Assembly (NCBI RefSeq): GCF_009746715.1
Contig: NZ_VRKW01000005.1
Location: 1 to 64,000, forward strand
Length of the DNA stretch: 64,000 nucleotides
Origin: Ketobacter sp. MCCC 1A13808
Lineage (GTDB): Bacteria; Pseudomonadota; Gammaproteobacteria; Pseudomonadales; Ketobacteraceae
Direction of reading: 5' to 3'
The notes below the pieces were generated by a model. The model ran no database searches and was not told the DNA's origin. It saw nothing but the letters and a program-made list of their open reading frames with translations. Position numbers and translations under genes: made by a program. Positions 46,697 to 56,701 of the stretch are shown here, in pieces (within the stretch, counting starts at the first letter, position 1; every line of letters starts with the position of its first letter).

Positions 46697-47428
46697 ATGA
46701 CTCGCTTCCTTCTTCCCGTATTGTTAGCTTTTTTTCTGGTGGCTTGTGCGAACCACAAGGTTCAGGATCTGTATGACGGAGCGGATGAGCACGCAGCGTT
46801 GATTCAATCCGATGACACGGTGTTGATAAAATATATTGATAATACTCCGGTGGCGGATGGTTTTATCGGTCAAAAGATTCGCTATCAGGTGGGCGCTGGA
46901 CAGCATACGCTCATTGCGGAATATTCCGATATATTTGATATTTCAGACGACGACTTTGACAAAGTGGTGTCACGTCCGGCAAAAATCACGTTCAACGCAG
47001 AGCCGGGTAAAGAGTACTTTATCGGTAATCAACCCCAGAAAACCTTGCAAGAAGCCAAAGACTTTGCTGAAAATCCAGAATTTTTGGTGACGGAAATAGG
47101 TAGTAACAAGGCCATTGAAGCGAAGGTGGAGCTGAGTCGTCCACGTACCTTTATGACAACACTCAGATCGGCCGCTGCACCTGTCTACGAATTCGAATCT
47201 GATCAGGTAAACACCTCTGCAACCCGTAACGTTGCGACGGGTGCAGCGGATAGTGCCGTTGCCATTGCACCGGAGCAAGAGATTCCGCAGAGTAGGGATA
47301 TCCCCGCAGCACAAGTCTTACCTGAAAATATACCTTCACCGCTTTTGATTTTGCAGCAAGTGTGGGATAGGGCGTCTGAGGCCGAGCGAGAAGAATTTTT
47401 ACGCTGGGTGAATCTGAGAAAGCAATAA
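46697..47428 (+). CDS. Lipoprotein, DUF2057-like
   Basis: A 243-residue predicted lipoprotein: MTRFLLPVLLAFFLVAC gives a lipobox LVAC with Cys17. The N-terminal half (beta-rich, with GQKIRYQVGAGQHTLIAEYSD, RPAKITFNAEPGKEYFIG) and the C-terminal LQQVWDRASEAEREEFLRWV fit my recollection of the DUF2057 family (YccT/CsgI relatives). This is a recollection, not a search. Function unknown. The middle (about 170-215) is low-complexity Ala/Pro/Glu. AAGGA supports the ATG 46697; a terminator follows at 47484. Confidence 0.65.
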   Translation: MTRFLLPVLLAFFLVACANHKVQDLYDGADEHAALIQSDDTVLIKYIDNTPVADGFIGQKIRYQVGAGQHTLIAEYSDIFDISDDDFDKVVSRPAKITFNAEPGKEYFIGNQPQKTLQEAKDFAENPEFLVTEIGSNKAIEAKVELSRPRTFMTTLRSAAAPVYEFESDQVNTSATRNVATGAADSAVAIAPEQEIPQSRDIPAAQVLPENIPSPLLILQQVWDRASEAEREEFLRWVNLRKQ

Positions 47429-47483
47429 CCGGACACCCAATTAGCCGGCATCGACGCGGATGTAATGTGTAAGCAGCTATTAG

Positions 47484-47506
47484 ATTGCCCGCAAACGGGC
47501 GATTTT
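47484..47506 (+). terminator. Terminator after the lipoprotein gene
   Basis: ATTGCCCG (47484-47491), a CAAA loop and CGGGCGAT (47496-47503), then TTTT-type tail: an 8-base stem (one G-T pair) followed by T residues. Confidence 0.8.
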
Positions 47507-47521
47507 AATGCAGACATTACT

Positions 47522-47548
47522 TTGCATTTCATTCAAGTGTCATATAAT
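47522..47548 (+). promoter_or_regulatory. Promoter with consensus -10 box upstream of the small ORF and porin
   Basis: A perfect TATAAT at 47543-47548 has TTTGCA/TTGCAT at 47521-47527, spacing 15-16. A transcript would start near 47555 and could cover the small frame at 47585 and then the porin, giving the porin a leader of nearly 280 bases if no other promoter exists. Confidence 0.55.
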
Positions 47549-47584
47549 TGCAATGTCGCCGTAGCCTAATTAGAAAGGTGACTT

Positions 47585-47785
47585 ATTAATGTTGCTGTTT
47601 ATGATCGTTGCGAAGAGTGGCAGAAATGGTGGGAAACCACGAATTTTACGCCGGTAATTAAGGGTTTTACCTACCGGAACCTGACTCGTAAATTTCGTGC
47701 ACATTTTGCTCAGGGAATTGAGTTCAAACAACGTGAATGTCACGAAAGTGTAATCTGCCACATTCATACTTCGCAGCGTTTGTAA
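47585..47785 (+). CDS. Possible 66-residue small protein with an ATT start
   Basis: Between the lipoprotein and the porin, a frame open from the TGA at 47579 to TAA 47783-47785 encodes (I/M)NVAVYDRCEEWQKWWETTN, then FTPVIKGFTYRNLTRKFRAH and FAQGIEFKQRECHESVICHI, ending HTSQRL. It has no ATG, GTG or TTG near its beginning; ATT at 47585 lies 6 bases after AAGG (47575-47578). ATT starts are known but rare (infC, pcnB). The same ribosome binding site could instead serve ATG 47589 in another frame, which gives only 22 residues. Composition looks protein-like (Trp-rich start, three Cys), but a stop-free run of this length can occur by chance. I do not recognise the sequence. Confidence 0.35.
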   Translation: MNVAVYDRCEEWQKWWETTNFTPVIKGFTYRNLTRKFRAHFAQGIEFKQRECHESVICHIHTSQRL

Positions 47786-47831
47786 GCCGACATATTGCGA
47801 AAAAAACCTCGGACCTTCTTAGGAGAGAAAA

Positions 47832-48854
47832 ATGAAAGTTAGATTGCTTCCTTTAGCTATTGGTGCTGCTATTGCTATGCCTGGTATTGCGTTGGCAGAC
47901 GGACCCACTGTCTACGGTAAAATGAATGTTACCTATGAAGCTGTTGATTACGATGAGTACGACGAAGTGCAGCTGAATAGCAACGCATCTCGTTTGGGTA
48001 TCAAAGGCTCTGAAGAAATTAACGATAACCTGTCTGTAATTTATCAAGCTGAGTATGATATTAATGTTGACGATGGTGGGTCTGCTCCATTTTCTCAGCG
48101 GGATATTTTTGCTGGACTGGAAGGGAGTTGGGGTCTATTTAAAGCCGGTAAATTTGATAGTCCGTTGAAATTGTCTCAAGGCAAAATTGATCAGTTCAAC
48201 GATATGCAGTTTGGTGATATCGGTTATGTGGTTTTAGGTGAAGAGCGGGTTTCAAATACACTGCAATATTCAACACCAGCGCTCGCCGATGCGTTTACTA
48301 TAAATGTAGCATGGATGCCCGGTGAAGACGGTGAGCCTGCAGGAACACCTCCGGTGAGTGGTGATGACGGTGCTGCAGATTCATTTTCAGCAGCTGTTGT
48401 TTACTCTACAGATATGTTGTATCTGGCGGTGGCTATGGACGACAGCATAGTGACTGAAATCAAATCGTTTATTGATAGTGTTGCTTGGGATAGCGTTCGT
48501 TTTACTGCTGGTCTAAAACTGGACATGTTTGAACTCGGCTTTTTGTTCTCAACTTCCGAAACATCTGATGATGCAGCTCTTGGGGAACCTGAAGAGCAGG
48601 AAGGCTACGTGCTGAGTGCTGGCCTGAAATTAGGTGAAAGCAATAAATTGAGAGCCCAATACGGTTATTCTGAAACGGACGTGAAAACAGTAGTTGGCGG
48701 GTCAGCCGCAACATATGAGCTCACACAGTATGGTATTGGTTTCGATCATAGTCTAAGCAAGCAGTCCAAGCTGTTTGCGAATTACATAGCTCTGGAAGAA
48801 GACGATGGAGCAGAATTAAACACGTTCCAGGTGGGTATGGAGCACAAGTTCTAA
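47832..48854 (+). CDS. Gram-negative general porin
   Basis: A 340-residue outer membrane beta-barrel of the general porin family. Signal peptide MKVRLLPLAIGAAIAMPGIALA, then DGPTVYGKMNVTYEAVDYDE, the family-typical SNASRLGIKGSEEINDNLSVIYQAEYDI, GLFKAGKFDSPLKLSQGKID and a final strand ending EHKF with the C-terminal Phe. The surface loops are very acidic. An ideal AGGAGAG precedes the ATG by 5 bases, suggesting high expression. The gene is monocistronic between its leader and a strong terminator. Confidence 0.9.
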   Translation: MKVRLLPLAIGAAIAMPGIALADGPTVYGKMNVTYEAVDYDEYDEVQLNSNASRLGIKGSEEINDNLSVIYQAEYDINVDDGGSAPFSQRDIFAGLEGSWGLFKAGKFDSPLKLSQGKIDQFNDMQFGDIGYVVLGEERVSNTLQYSTPALADAFTINVAWMPGEDGEPAGTPPVSGDDGAADSFSAAVVYSTDMLYLAVAMDDSIVTEIKSFIDSVAWDSVRFTAGLKLDMFELGFLFSTSETSDDAALGEPEEQEGYVLSAGLKLGESNKLRAQYGYSETDVKTVVGGSAATYELTQYGIGFDHSLSKQSKLFANYIALEEDDGAELNTFQVGMEHKF

Positions 48855-48888
48855 GTTGATTTTCACGATAGATCAATTTAGATAACAT

Positions 48889-48920
48889 AAAAACGCCAGC
48901 GATATTATGCTGGCGTTTTT
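48889..48920. terminator. Terminator after the porin (could act in both directions)
   Basis: AAAAACGCCAGC, an eight-base loop and GCTGGCGTTTTT: a G+C-rich stem with A and T runs on both sides. Confidence 0.92.
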
Positions 48921-48948
48921 ATGTTCAGAGGGTGCTTGAGACCCCCAC

Positions 48949-48976
48949 AAAAAAGGCAGCTTTTAAGCTGCCTTTC
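48949..48976 (-). terminator. Terminator after fabB
   Basis: On the minus strand AAAGGCAGCTT, loop AA, AAGCTGCCTTT runs into six T residues, about 22 bases beyond the fabB stop. Confidence 0.9.
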
Positions 48977-48997
48977 ATCGTACAGTGTGAGTGCCAG

Positions 48998-50215
48998 TTA
49001 ATCAATCTTCTGAAAAACCAGCGTAGCATTGGTGCCACCAAAACCAAAGCTGTTTGACATTGCTGTGCGGACGCCTGCGTTGTCAATCCGGCTGCGGGCA
49101 ACATTGGCGCCTTCCAGTTTTGGATCCAGGTTGTCGATATTAATGGATTCGGCGATAAAATCATGCTGCATCATGAGCAAACTGTAAATCGCTTCCTGCA
49201 CACCGGCGGCACCCAATGAGTGACCGGTAAAGGACTTGGTCGAACCCACCACCGGCATCTTGCCGCCGTTAAAGATCTCCCGTACCGCCCCCATTTCCGC
49301 CACATCGCCCACTGGCGTGCTGGTTCCGTGGGCATTGATATAGTCTACGCCACCGTTCACCGTGGACATCGCCAGTTGCATACAACGCATTGCGCCTTCC
49401 CCGGAAGGGGCCACCATATCCACACCGTCGGATGTGGCACCGTAGCCCACCAACTCAGCATAGATTTTCGCACCACGGGCTTTAGCGTGTTCGTATTCTT
49501 CCAGCACCAGCATGCCCCCGCCACCGGCAATAACGAATCCGTCACGGGCAGCATCAAAGGCGCGGGATGCCTTTTCTGGTGTGTCGTTGTATTTCGTCGA
49601 CAGCGCACCCATGGCATCGAACAAGCAAGTTAGCGTCCAGTGCTCTTCTTCTCCGCCGCCGGCAAACACCACATCTTGTTTGCCCAGTTGAATCAGCTCC
49701 ATAGCATGGCCGATGCAGTGTGCACTCGTGGAGCAGGCCGAGGTGATTGAATAGTTAACCCCTTTAATTTTAAACGGGGTTGCCAGGCAGGCGGAAACGG
49801 TGCTGGTCATCACCCGGGGCACCATGTAGGGCCCAACACGTTTAACACCTTTCTCGCGCAGCAGGTCTGCAGCCAGTACCTGGTTGCTGGAGCTGCCACC
49901 ACCGGAGCCGGCAACGATACCGGTGCGAATATTGGACACCTGGTCATCGGTCAGGCCCGAGTCTTCAATGGCTTTTTGCATGGAAATATAGGCGTATGCG
50001 GCAGCCCCGCCCATAAAGCGAAGTGGCTTGCGATCAATATAGTCTTCTATATTGATGTCTACCTGGCCTGCAACATTGCTGCGCAAACCCATCTCTTTGT
50101 ATTCCTCTTTAAATCGAATACCGGATTGTCCGCTCCGTAAAGATTCGGTGACAGTTGTCTGATCGTTCCCGAGGCAGGACACGATGCCCATACCAGTAAC
50201 CACTACGCGTTTCAT
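48998..50215 (-). CDS. fabB: Beta-ketoacyl-[ACP] synthase I
   Basis: Condensing enzyme for fatty acid elongation, needed for the unsaturated branch started by FabA. The 405-residue thiolase-fold enzyme has catalytic C161 in [15 protein letters not shown] and the two histidines in [13 protein letters not shown] and [15 protein letters not shown]. The N-terminal [17 protein letters not shown] is typical. 63 bases downstream of fabA, forming the fabAB operon found in gammaproteobacteria; it ends at its own terminator. Confidence 0.96.
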   Translation of the reverse strand: MKRVVVTGMGIVSCLGNDQTTVTESLRSGQSGIRFKEEYKEMGLRSNVAGQVDINIEDYIDRKPLRFMGGAAAYAYISMQKAIEDSGLTDDQVSNIRTGIVAGSGGGSSSNQVLAADLLREKGVKRVGPYMVPRVMTSTVSACLATPFKIKGVNYSITSACSTSAHCIGHAMELIQLGKQDVVFAGGGEEEHWTLTCLFDAMGALSTKYNDTPEKASRAFDAARDGFVIAGGGGMLVLEEYEHAKARGAKIYAELVGYGATSDGVDMVAPSGEGAMRCMQLAMSTVNGGVDYINAHGTSTPVGDVAEMGAVREIFNGGKMPVVGSTKSFTGHSLGAAGVQEAIYSLLMMQHDFIAESINIDNLDPKLEGANVARSRIDNAGVRTAMSNSFGFGGTNATLVFQKID

Positions 50216-50278
50216 GGTAAAACCCTTTGTTAAATGGCTGACATTGATTTTTTGTTATGTTGTTTTCAGCACGTCCTG

Positions 50279-50794
50279 TTAAAAGTTGTCTGTTGAGGTG
50301 AACAGACCCACACGCAAATCCTTCGCGGTGTATATTTCCCGTCCGTCGACATGCAGTGAAGCATCAGCGATGCCCATTACAAGTTTGCGTTCAATCACTC
50401 GTTTCATTTGAATCTCGTAACGTAATAATTTAGCAGTCGGTAATACCTGCCCGAAGAATTTCACTTCGCCGGATCCTAACGCCCGGCCTCTGCCCGGATT
50501 GCCTTTCCAGCCCAGGAAAAAGCCCACCAGTTGCCACATGGCATCCAGCCCCAGGCAGCCCGGCATAACCGGATCTTCTTCAAAATGACAATCGAAAAAC
50601 CACAGGCTGGGGTCGATATCCAGTTCAGCACGAATCTCCCCTTTACCGTGTGTGCCGCCCTCGGCACTGATATGGGTGATGCGGTCCATCATAAGCATAT
50701 TCGGAAGTGGCAGGCGTGCGTTTCCTGGCCCGAACAATTTGCCGTGGCCGCAGTCTAAAAGTTCTTCACGAGTGTAGGAGTTTTTTTGATTCAT
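50279..50794 (-). CDS. fabA: Bifunctional 3-hydroxydecanoyl-[ACP] dehydratase/isomerase
   Basis: Introduces the cis double bond at the C10 stage in oxygen-independent unsaturated fatty acid synthesis. The 171-residue hot-dog protein has H70 in [15 protein letters not shown] and D84 in [15 protein letters not shown], the same positions as in the E. coli enzyme. [11 protein letters not shown] is also conserved. First gene of fabA-fabB; a possible operator lies 31-50 bases upstream. Confidence 0.97.
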   Translation of the reverse strand: MNQKNSYTREELLDCGHGKLFGPGNARLPLPNMLMMDRITHISAEGGTHGKGEIRAELDIDPSLWFFDCHFEEDPVMPGCLGLDAMWQLVGFFLGWKGNPGRGRALGSGEVKFFGQVLPTAKLLRYEIQMKRVIERKLVMGIADASLHVDGREIYTAKDLRVGLFTSTDNF

Positions 50795-50824
50795 GGTTAA
50801 TTGTGGCTTTTATAGATGAATAGT

Positions 50825-50844
50825 TTGCGTACATTTACTCGCAA
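50825..50844 (-). promoter_or_regulatory. Candidate fatty-acid regulator operator upstream of fabA
   Basis: TTGCGTACATTTACTCGCAA has TTGCG/CGCAA arms around a GTAC-like core, similar in kind to TetR-family FabR/DesT operators at fabA and fabB in other gammaproteobacteria. The match is recalled rather than computed, and the inner halves are not symmetric. Confidence 0.3.
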
Positions 50845-51268
50845 TCCGTTGAAAAGCGGAGATATCGCAAATGCGCTCCAACAGAATGCCAGATGGAAAA
50901 ATCAAGTTGCCGGGCTAAGCGTTTGAGTTTTATTGTTTTTATATCTTTGTTTGTCTGCGCCTGGCCAGCAAGAGTCATTGAGTATTCAGTGAGATATGGT
51001 ATCTGTTCTGTAAGTAAGAATCGACAGGTCAATAGTTTAAATTGTATTTGAATATGTTAATCCGATACGCCGGTTTATGGCCCAAGGGCGGTGAATTTCA
51101 GGCAGTCAAGCGGCTTAAGAATGCAAAGGGAGCTAATAAGGCGACTTTTGTGTGTCAGGTGGTTGCCAGGCCGGTGTTCGGGTGTCTCTGTGTAGAGGTT
51201 GTGGTATGGTAAGCGGCGATTTTTTCGAGCCATATTAAAGCCCTGCAAGGCTAACAAGAGGTCAGCTT
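50845..51268. other. Intergenic region between fabA and ccmF
   Basis: About 420 bases between divergent genes. A 50-codon frame from ATG 51054 (MLIRYAGLWPKGGEFQAVKR...) has no ribosome binding site and does not look convincing. Promoters for fabA (leftward) and ccmF (rightward) should lie here, but I cannot name clear boxes. ccmABCDE genes, often upstream of ccmF, are absent. Confidence 0.4.
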
Positions 51269-53254
51269 GTGATTCCTGAGATTGGAAATTTTGCCATAGT
51301 TATGGCGTTGGTACTGGCAGCGGTTCAGGCCGTTGTACCATTAGCCGGCGCTGCCCAGGGAAACCGGCGCTGGATGGTGGTCGCCAGGCCTGCATCCTAT
51401 GCGCAGCTTTTGTTTTTGGTTGTCGCATTTGTGCTATTGGCTTACAGCTTTGTCAAAAATGATTTTACTGTGTCCTATGTCGCCAATCACTCCAATACCC
51501 TGTTACCCGTAGGGTATAAAATATCGGCGGTTTGGGGCGGTCATGAAGGTTCGCTTTTGTTGTGGGCATTGGTGTTAGCCGGGTGGACCGGAGCTGTAGC
51601 CATGTGGAGCAGCCATCTTCCCCTGGTGGTGGTAGCCCGGGTGTTAGGTGTAATGGGCCTGATTGCGGTAGGTTTCAATTCTTTTCTTCTATTTACCTCT
51701 AATCCATTTGCCCGCCTGCTTCCGGATTTTCCGCCTGATGGTGGCGATCTCAATCCGCTGTTGCAGGATCCCGGACTCATTGTGCATCCGCCCATGCTGT
51801 ACATGGGGTACGTTGGATTTTCTGTTGCGTTCGCATTTGCCATTGCAGGCTTATTGGGCGGTCGTCTCGATAGTGCTTGGGCTCGATGGTCCCGTCCCTG
51901 GACCACCATCGCCTGGTGTTTTCTAACCATAGGCATTGCTCTGGGCAGTTGGTGGGCTTATTACGAATTGGGTTGGGGCGGCTGGTGGTTTTGGGACCCG
52001 GTCGAAAACGCATCCTTTATGCCCTGGCTGGCGGGTACTGCGCTGATTCATTCTCTGGCGGTCACAGAAAAAAGAGGGGTTTTCAAAGCCTGGACGGTTT
52101 TATTGGCAATCACGGCTTTTTCCCTCAGTTTGCTGGGCACGTTTCTGGTGCGTTCCGGGGTGCTGACATCGGTGCACGCATTCGCCGCGGATCCCGAGCG
52201 AGGCTTCTTTATATTGGTGTTTTTATTAATGGTGGTCGGGGGCTCCCTGGCATTGTTTGCGATTCGTGCCCACGCCTTGAAAAGTGAGAGCCAATACGAC
52301 CTTTTTTCGCGTGAAGTCTTTTTGCTGATCAACAATATTATTCTGATCTGTGCCACGGGTGTGGTGCTGGTCGGTACTCTGTATCCGATCCTTTTTGATG
52401 TCCTGGGATTAGGAAAAATTTCGGTGGGGGCACCTTTTTTCAATATCGCTTTTACCCCGATTGCGCTCATTATTATGGTGTTTTCCGGCATCGGGCCGTT
52501 GGTGAACTGGAAGCGCCACAACATAACGATGCTGAAGCGAACCCTAATACAAGCGGCGTTTATCTCGGTGTCGATCGCAGCCCTGTGTTTGTGGATATTT
52601 GATGCAGGTTGGAATTGGATGGTGTTTGTTGCGTTGAGCCTTTGTGTTTGGGTGGTGTGGCATTCATTGTTTGAAGCGTTCAAAAAAATGCAGACCGCCA
52701 AAGGCGGCCTGGTGGCCGGATTCCGGCGTTTATCATTAAGCTACCGGGGCATGGTGATTGCGCACATCGGCTTTGCCATTACCGTTGCCGGAATTACCAT
52801 GACATCCAGTTATGATGTGGAGCGTGATGTGAGGATGTCAGCCGGTGACGAAGTGGAAATCGGCCCGTACCTGTTCGTATTTGATGGTATCGAAGAAGTG
52901 GAAGGACCCAACTATGCAGCGACCCGGGGTTTGGTTGCGGTGAGCAAAGGCGGTAAAGCCGTTGCATTTCTGACTCCGGAAAAACGCCATTACCATGTGC
53001 GCCGGGATGTGATGACCGAAGCGGCCATTGACGCTGGGTTCAGTCGTGACCTGTATGTTGCTTTAGGCGAATCCCTGGGGGATGGGAGTTGGGCCATCCG
53101 TATTTATTTCAAGCCCTTTATGCGCTGGGTATGGGGGGGAGCCATGATTATGGCTTTGGGCGGATTTATCGCGCTGAGTGATCGCCGTTACCGCATTAAA
53201 CTGACCAGCAAGGCGAGAGGTGCTGCATCGGGCTTACTGGGGGGCCATAGTTGA
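51269..53254 (+). CDS. ccmF: Cytochrome c-type biogenesis protein CcmF
   Basis: Integral membrane component of the system I heme lyase that attaches heme to apocytochrome c in the periplasm. The 661-residue protein has about 14-15 hydrophobic segments, the tryptophan-rich WWD region WAYYELGWGGWWFWDPVENASFMPWL, an upstream heme-pocket stretch AVWGGHEGSLLLWALVLAGW, and a periplasmic C-terminal domain. Starts at GTG 51269 with AGAGG about 8 bases upstream. Its TGA overlaps the ccmG start. Confidence 0.96.
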   Translation: MIPEIGNFAIVMALVLAAVQAVVPLAGAAQGNRRWMVVARPASYAQLLFLVVAFVLLAYSFVKNDFTVSYVANHSNTLLPVGYKISAVWGGHEGSLLLWALVLAGWTGAVAMWSSHLPLVVVARVLGVMGLIAVGFNSFLLFTSNPFARLLPDFPPDGGDLNPLLQDPGLIVHPPMLYMGYVGFSVAFAFAIAGLLGGRLDSAWARWSRPWTTIAWCFLTIGIALGSWWAYYELGWGGWWFWDPVENASFMPWLAGTALIHSLAVTEKRGVFKAWTVLLAITAFSLSLLGTFLVRSGVLTSVHAFAADPERGFFILVFLLMVVGGSLALFAIRAHALKSESQYDLFSREVFLLINNIILICATGVVLVGTLYPILFDVLGLGKISVGAPFFNIAFTPIALIIMVFSGIGPLVNWKRHNITMLKRTLIQAAFISVSIAALCLWIFDAGWNWMVFVALSLCVWVVWHSLFEAFKKMQTAKGGLVAGFRRLSLSYRGMVIAHIGFAITVAGITMTSSYDVERDVRMSAGDEVEIGPYLFVFDGIEEVEGPNYAATRGLVAVSKGGKAVAFLTPEKRHYHVRRDVMTEAAIDAGFSRDLYVALGESLGDGSWAIRIYFKPFMRWVWGGAMIMALGGFIALSDRRYRIKLTSKARGAASGLLGGHS

Positions 53255-53820
53255 TGAGTCGCGGTAAACTGCTTTTATATTCGGTGCCTTTGGTACTGTT
53301 TCTGCTGTTGGGCTATTTCTTTGCGCGGGCGTTGCATTCCGATCCTTCATTGCTGCCATCCACGCGTGTGGATCATCAGGTGCCGGCTTTCAATCTCAAT
53401 ACACTGGCTGAGCCGGAACAGCAGATAACGGAACAGATGATTAAGGGGCCTTTGCTGCTGAATGTGTGGGCTACCTGGTGCCCGTCCTGTCAGTTGGAGC
53501 ATCCGATGTTGATTCAATTGGCTGAAAACGGCATCCGCATCATCGGGCTCAATTATAAAGATGAACGAATGGCAGCGCAGAAATACCTGGACATTCACGG
53601 CAATCCGTTTGAATTCAATATCTACGATACGAAAGGCGACCTGGGGTTAGACCTGGGTGTTTACGGTGCCCCGGAAACATTTTTGATCGACTCTGACGGG
53701 GTGATTCGTTATCGCCACGTCGGGGTTATATCACCGGAGGTTTGGCGTGAAACCCTATGGCCAAAATGGCGGGCAATGGGTGGGACACACAGCCCGGTGC
53801 CGGACGTGGAGAAATCCTGA
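53254..53820 (+). CDS. ccmG: Thiol:disulfide interchange protein CcmG (DsbE)
   Basis: Membrane-anchored periplasmic thioredoxin that keeps apocytochrome or CcmH cysteines reduced. ATG 53254 overlaps the ccmF stop (TGATG); an in-frame TTG 53251 adds one residue. The 188-residue protein has one N-terminal anchor (about 5-25) and the active site WATWCPSC with C76 and C79, followed by GVYGAPETFLIDSDG containing the cis-proline. Confidence 0.95.
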   Translation: MSRGKLLLYSVPLVLFLLLGYFFARALHSDPSLLPSTRVDHQVPAFNLNTLAEPEQQITEQMIKGPLLLNVWATWCPSCQLEHPMLIQLAENGIRIIGLNYKDERMAAQKYLDIHGNPFEFNIYDTKGDLGLDLGVYGAPETFLIDSDGVIRYRHVGVISPEVWRETLWPKWRAMGGTHSPVPDVEKS

Positions 53821-54290
53821 TGTGTAAACCGATTTTGTTATCGCTGGCACTCATGGCGTTTTGTTTGCCTGCAGTCGCGACCATCGATGCTTATGAATTT
53901 GAAAATTATCAGGATGAGCAACGGTTTCGGGTATTGGTGGAGGAGCTACGTTGCCCCAAATGCCAGAACCAGAATATTTCAGATTCCAATGCCGGGTTGG
54001 CTAAAGACATTAAAGATCGTGCGCACAAGCTCATTGTTGAAGGCAAAAGTAATCAAGAAATCACAGATTATATGGTTGAACGCTACGGAAACTTCGTAAC
54101 CTACCGTCCGCCGGTTAAACCCATCACCTGGTTTCTTTGGTTCGGTCCTTTTGTTTTGGCACTGTTCGCCACTGTGGTTTTGTTGGTTTATAAACTCAAA
54201 TCAGGCGCATCAGGAAAAGCCGAGCTGGATCCGGAACAGCGGGATAAGGTCGATGCTTTAATGAAAAAACTGGATCAGGTTGATCGGTGA
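53820..54290 (+). CDS. ccmH: Cytochrome c-type biogenesis protein CcmH
   Basis: Thiol oxidoreductase of the heme lyase complex. ATG 53820 overlaps the ccmG stop (TGATG) and gives a 156-residue precursor with signal peptide MCKPILLSLALMAFCLPAVA; the frame is open further upstream into ccmG but lacks support. The redox motif is LRCPKCQNQNI (C45, C48), and one membrane segment near the C terminus (WFLWFGPFVLALFATVVLLVY) anchors it. Confidence 0.95.
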   Translation: MCKPILLSLALMAFCLPAVATIDAYEFENYQDEQRFRVLVEELRCPKCQNQNISDSNAGLAKDIKDRAHKLIVEGKSNQEITDYMVERYGNFVTYRPPVKPITWFLWFGPFVLALFATVVLLVYKLKSGASGKAELDPEQRDKVDALMKKLDQVDR

Positions 54291-54328
54291 AAACCGCTGA
54301 AAATCATTGTTAATAGGATATCTGTTTT

Positions 54329-55612
54329 ATGACCCTGCTTTGGGTATTAATGGGCGCTATGGCCTTAGTCGGTATGCTCATGATTATTATTCCCGTGATC
54401 AAGTATCAGGATCAGCACGAGCTGTCTGGGGACGTGATCAATTCCATGGTTTACCGGGACCGCTTGAAAGAACTGGATCAAGACCTGCAGGAAGGACGAA
54501 TTCTTGCCTCGGATTATGAGCCGTTAAAAAAAGAGCTTGAATTGACCCTGCTTGACGACGTCGAGGCCAGTCAGCCTGATCAGAAATTAAAGCGTTCCGG
54601 TCATTTGAGTCTGGTATTGCCACTGATCGTAATTGTTCCTGTCGCCGCCTTTATTGTGTACTGGTCCGAAGGTTATCGGCCCGAAGTCGGGCAGTGGTTC
54701 GACCAGCAAAAAAAGATGGAGCGGATACTTCCGATACTGATGGCGGGAGACTACGAAGCCGTTGAAAAGGAAGGGGTGGGGCTTGATGATTTGATTAGGG
54801 CGTTACAGAAAAAGATCCAAACTCACCCGGAAGACCATCGTGCCTGGTACATGCTGGGGCTCAGCTATTTACAGCTCCGCATGCCACAGCAGAGTGAACT
54901 GGCGTTTCGGCGTGCGTTGAGTCTGGATCCTGACAACGTCGATTACGTGATGGGTTATACCCAGTCGGCACTGTCAGCAAACGGGGGGGAGCTGACCACG
55001 GAAATTCGCCAGAATCTGGAGCTTTTGATTCAACAGCAACCGGATAACCCAAAGCCGTATATGTCACTGGGCATGGCTCTATTTCAAAGTGGCGATCCGA
55101 AATCCGCAGTCGGGGTATGGCAGGCGTATCTTGACCGTCCGCAGACGGATCCCCGGGCTGCTGAACTACTCCAAAAAAGCGTTGCTATGGCGCGCCAACA
55201 ATCGGCTTCGATGCCAGAGGCCAGGTCTGAACACGCCGACCCCGCTGCGCAAACAGCGGTTAAGCCGGTAATTAATGTGCGTGTCGATATTGCCCCTGAG
55301 GTTAAAAGCCAGCTAAAAAGCAGTGACATACTCTTTATCTATGCAAAGGCGGCACAAGGTCCGCCGCTACCGTTGGCGGTGGTACGACAGCCGGTAGCCG
55401 ATTGGCCGGTGGCAGCCGTTCTGAGCGATGAAAATGCGATGACCCCCACAATGACGTTGTCCAAATTTGATAAGGTGGTTGTGCAGGCGCGTATCTCGCC
55501 AACGGGTAATGCGATCCCCCAATCCGGGGACTGGGTGGGACCAACGCAGGTTCTGGAGCTCAAATCCGGTGCACAATCCGCGTCGCTGCGCATCGAAAAT
55601 CGCATGCCTTAG
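54329..55612 (+). CDS. ccmI: Cytochrome c-type biogenesis protein CcmI
   Basis: TPR-containing apocytochrome chaperone of the heme lyase complex. The 427-residue protein has two N-terminal membrane helices (about 2-22 and 93-112) bracketing a charged loop (MVYRDRLKELDQDLQEGRI), then TPR repeats at about 160-300 (HRAWYMLGLSYLQLRMPQQSELAFRRALSLDPDN, PKPYMSLGMALFQSGDPKSAV) and a C-terminal beta-rich domain (INVRVDIAPEVKSQLKSSD ... ISPTGNAIPQSGDWVG). Last gene of the ccmFGHI operon. Confidence 0.92.
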   Translation: MTLLWVLMGAMALVGMLMIIIPVIKYQDQHELSGDVINSMVYRDRLKELDQDLQEGRILASDYEPLKKELELTLLDDVEASQPDQKLKRSGHLSLVLPLIVIVPVAAFIVYWSEGYRPEVGQWFDQQKKMERILPILMAGDYEAVEKEGVGLDDLIRALQKKIQTHPEDHRAWYMLGLSYLQLRMPQQSELAFRRALSLDPDNVDYVMGYTQSALSANGGELTTEIRQNLELLIQQQPDNPKPYMSLGMALFQSGDPKSAVGVWQAYLDRPQTDPRAAELLQKSVAMARQQSASMPEARSEHADPAAQTAVKPVINVRVDIAPEVKSQLKSSDILFIYAKAAQGPPLPLAVVRQPVADWPVAAVLSDENAMTPTMTLSKFDKVVVQARISPTGNAIPQSGDWVGPTQVLELKSGAQSASLRIENRMP

Positions 55613-56625
<1,013 letters not shown>

Positions 56626-56672
56626 TCCGGATTCAGTTATTCCGATAAATTGTTACCAGATCGGAGCAGAGG

Positions 56673-56701
56673 AAAAGACACCTTGAGGTGTCTTTTTTTT
56701 T
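56673..56701 (+). terminator. Terminator after adk
   Basis: AAAAGACACC, loop TTGA, GGTGTCTTTT extended by a run of nine T. Confidence 0.93.

Noticed and set aside
47532-47556. Possible PhoB box (TGTCAT ... TGTCGC) overlapping the porin-region promoter
   Set aside because: The repeats are about 15 bases apart rather than 11 and the second half is poor.
51054-51209. About 50-codon frame upstream of ccmF
   Set aside because: No ribosome binding site, no recognisable sequence, and length within chance expectation.
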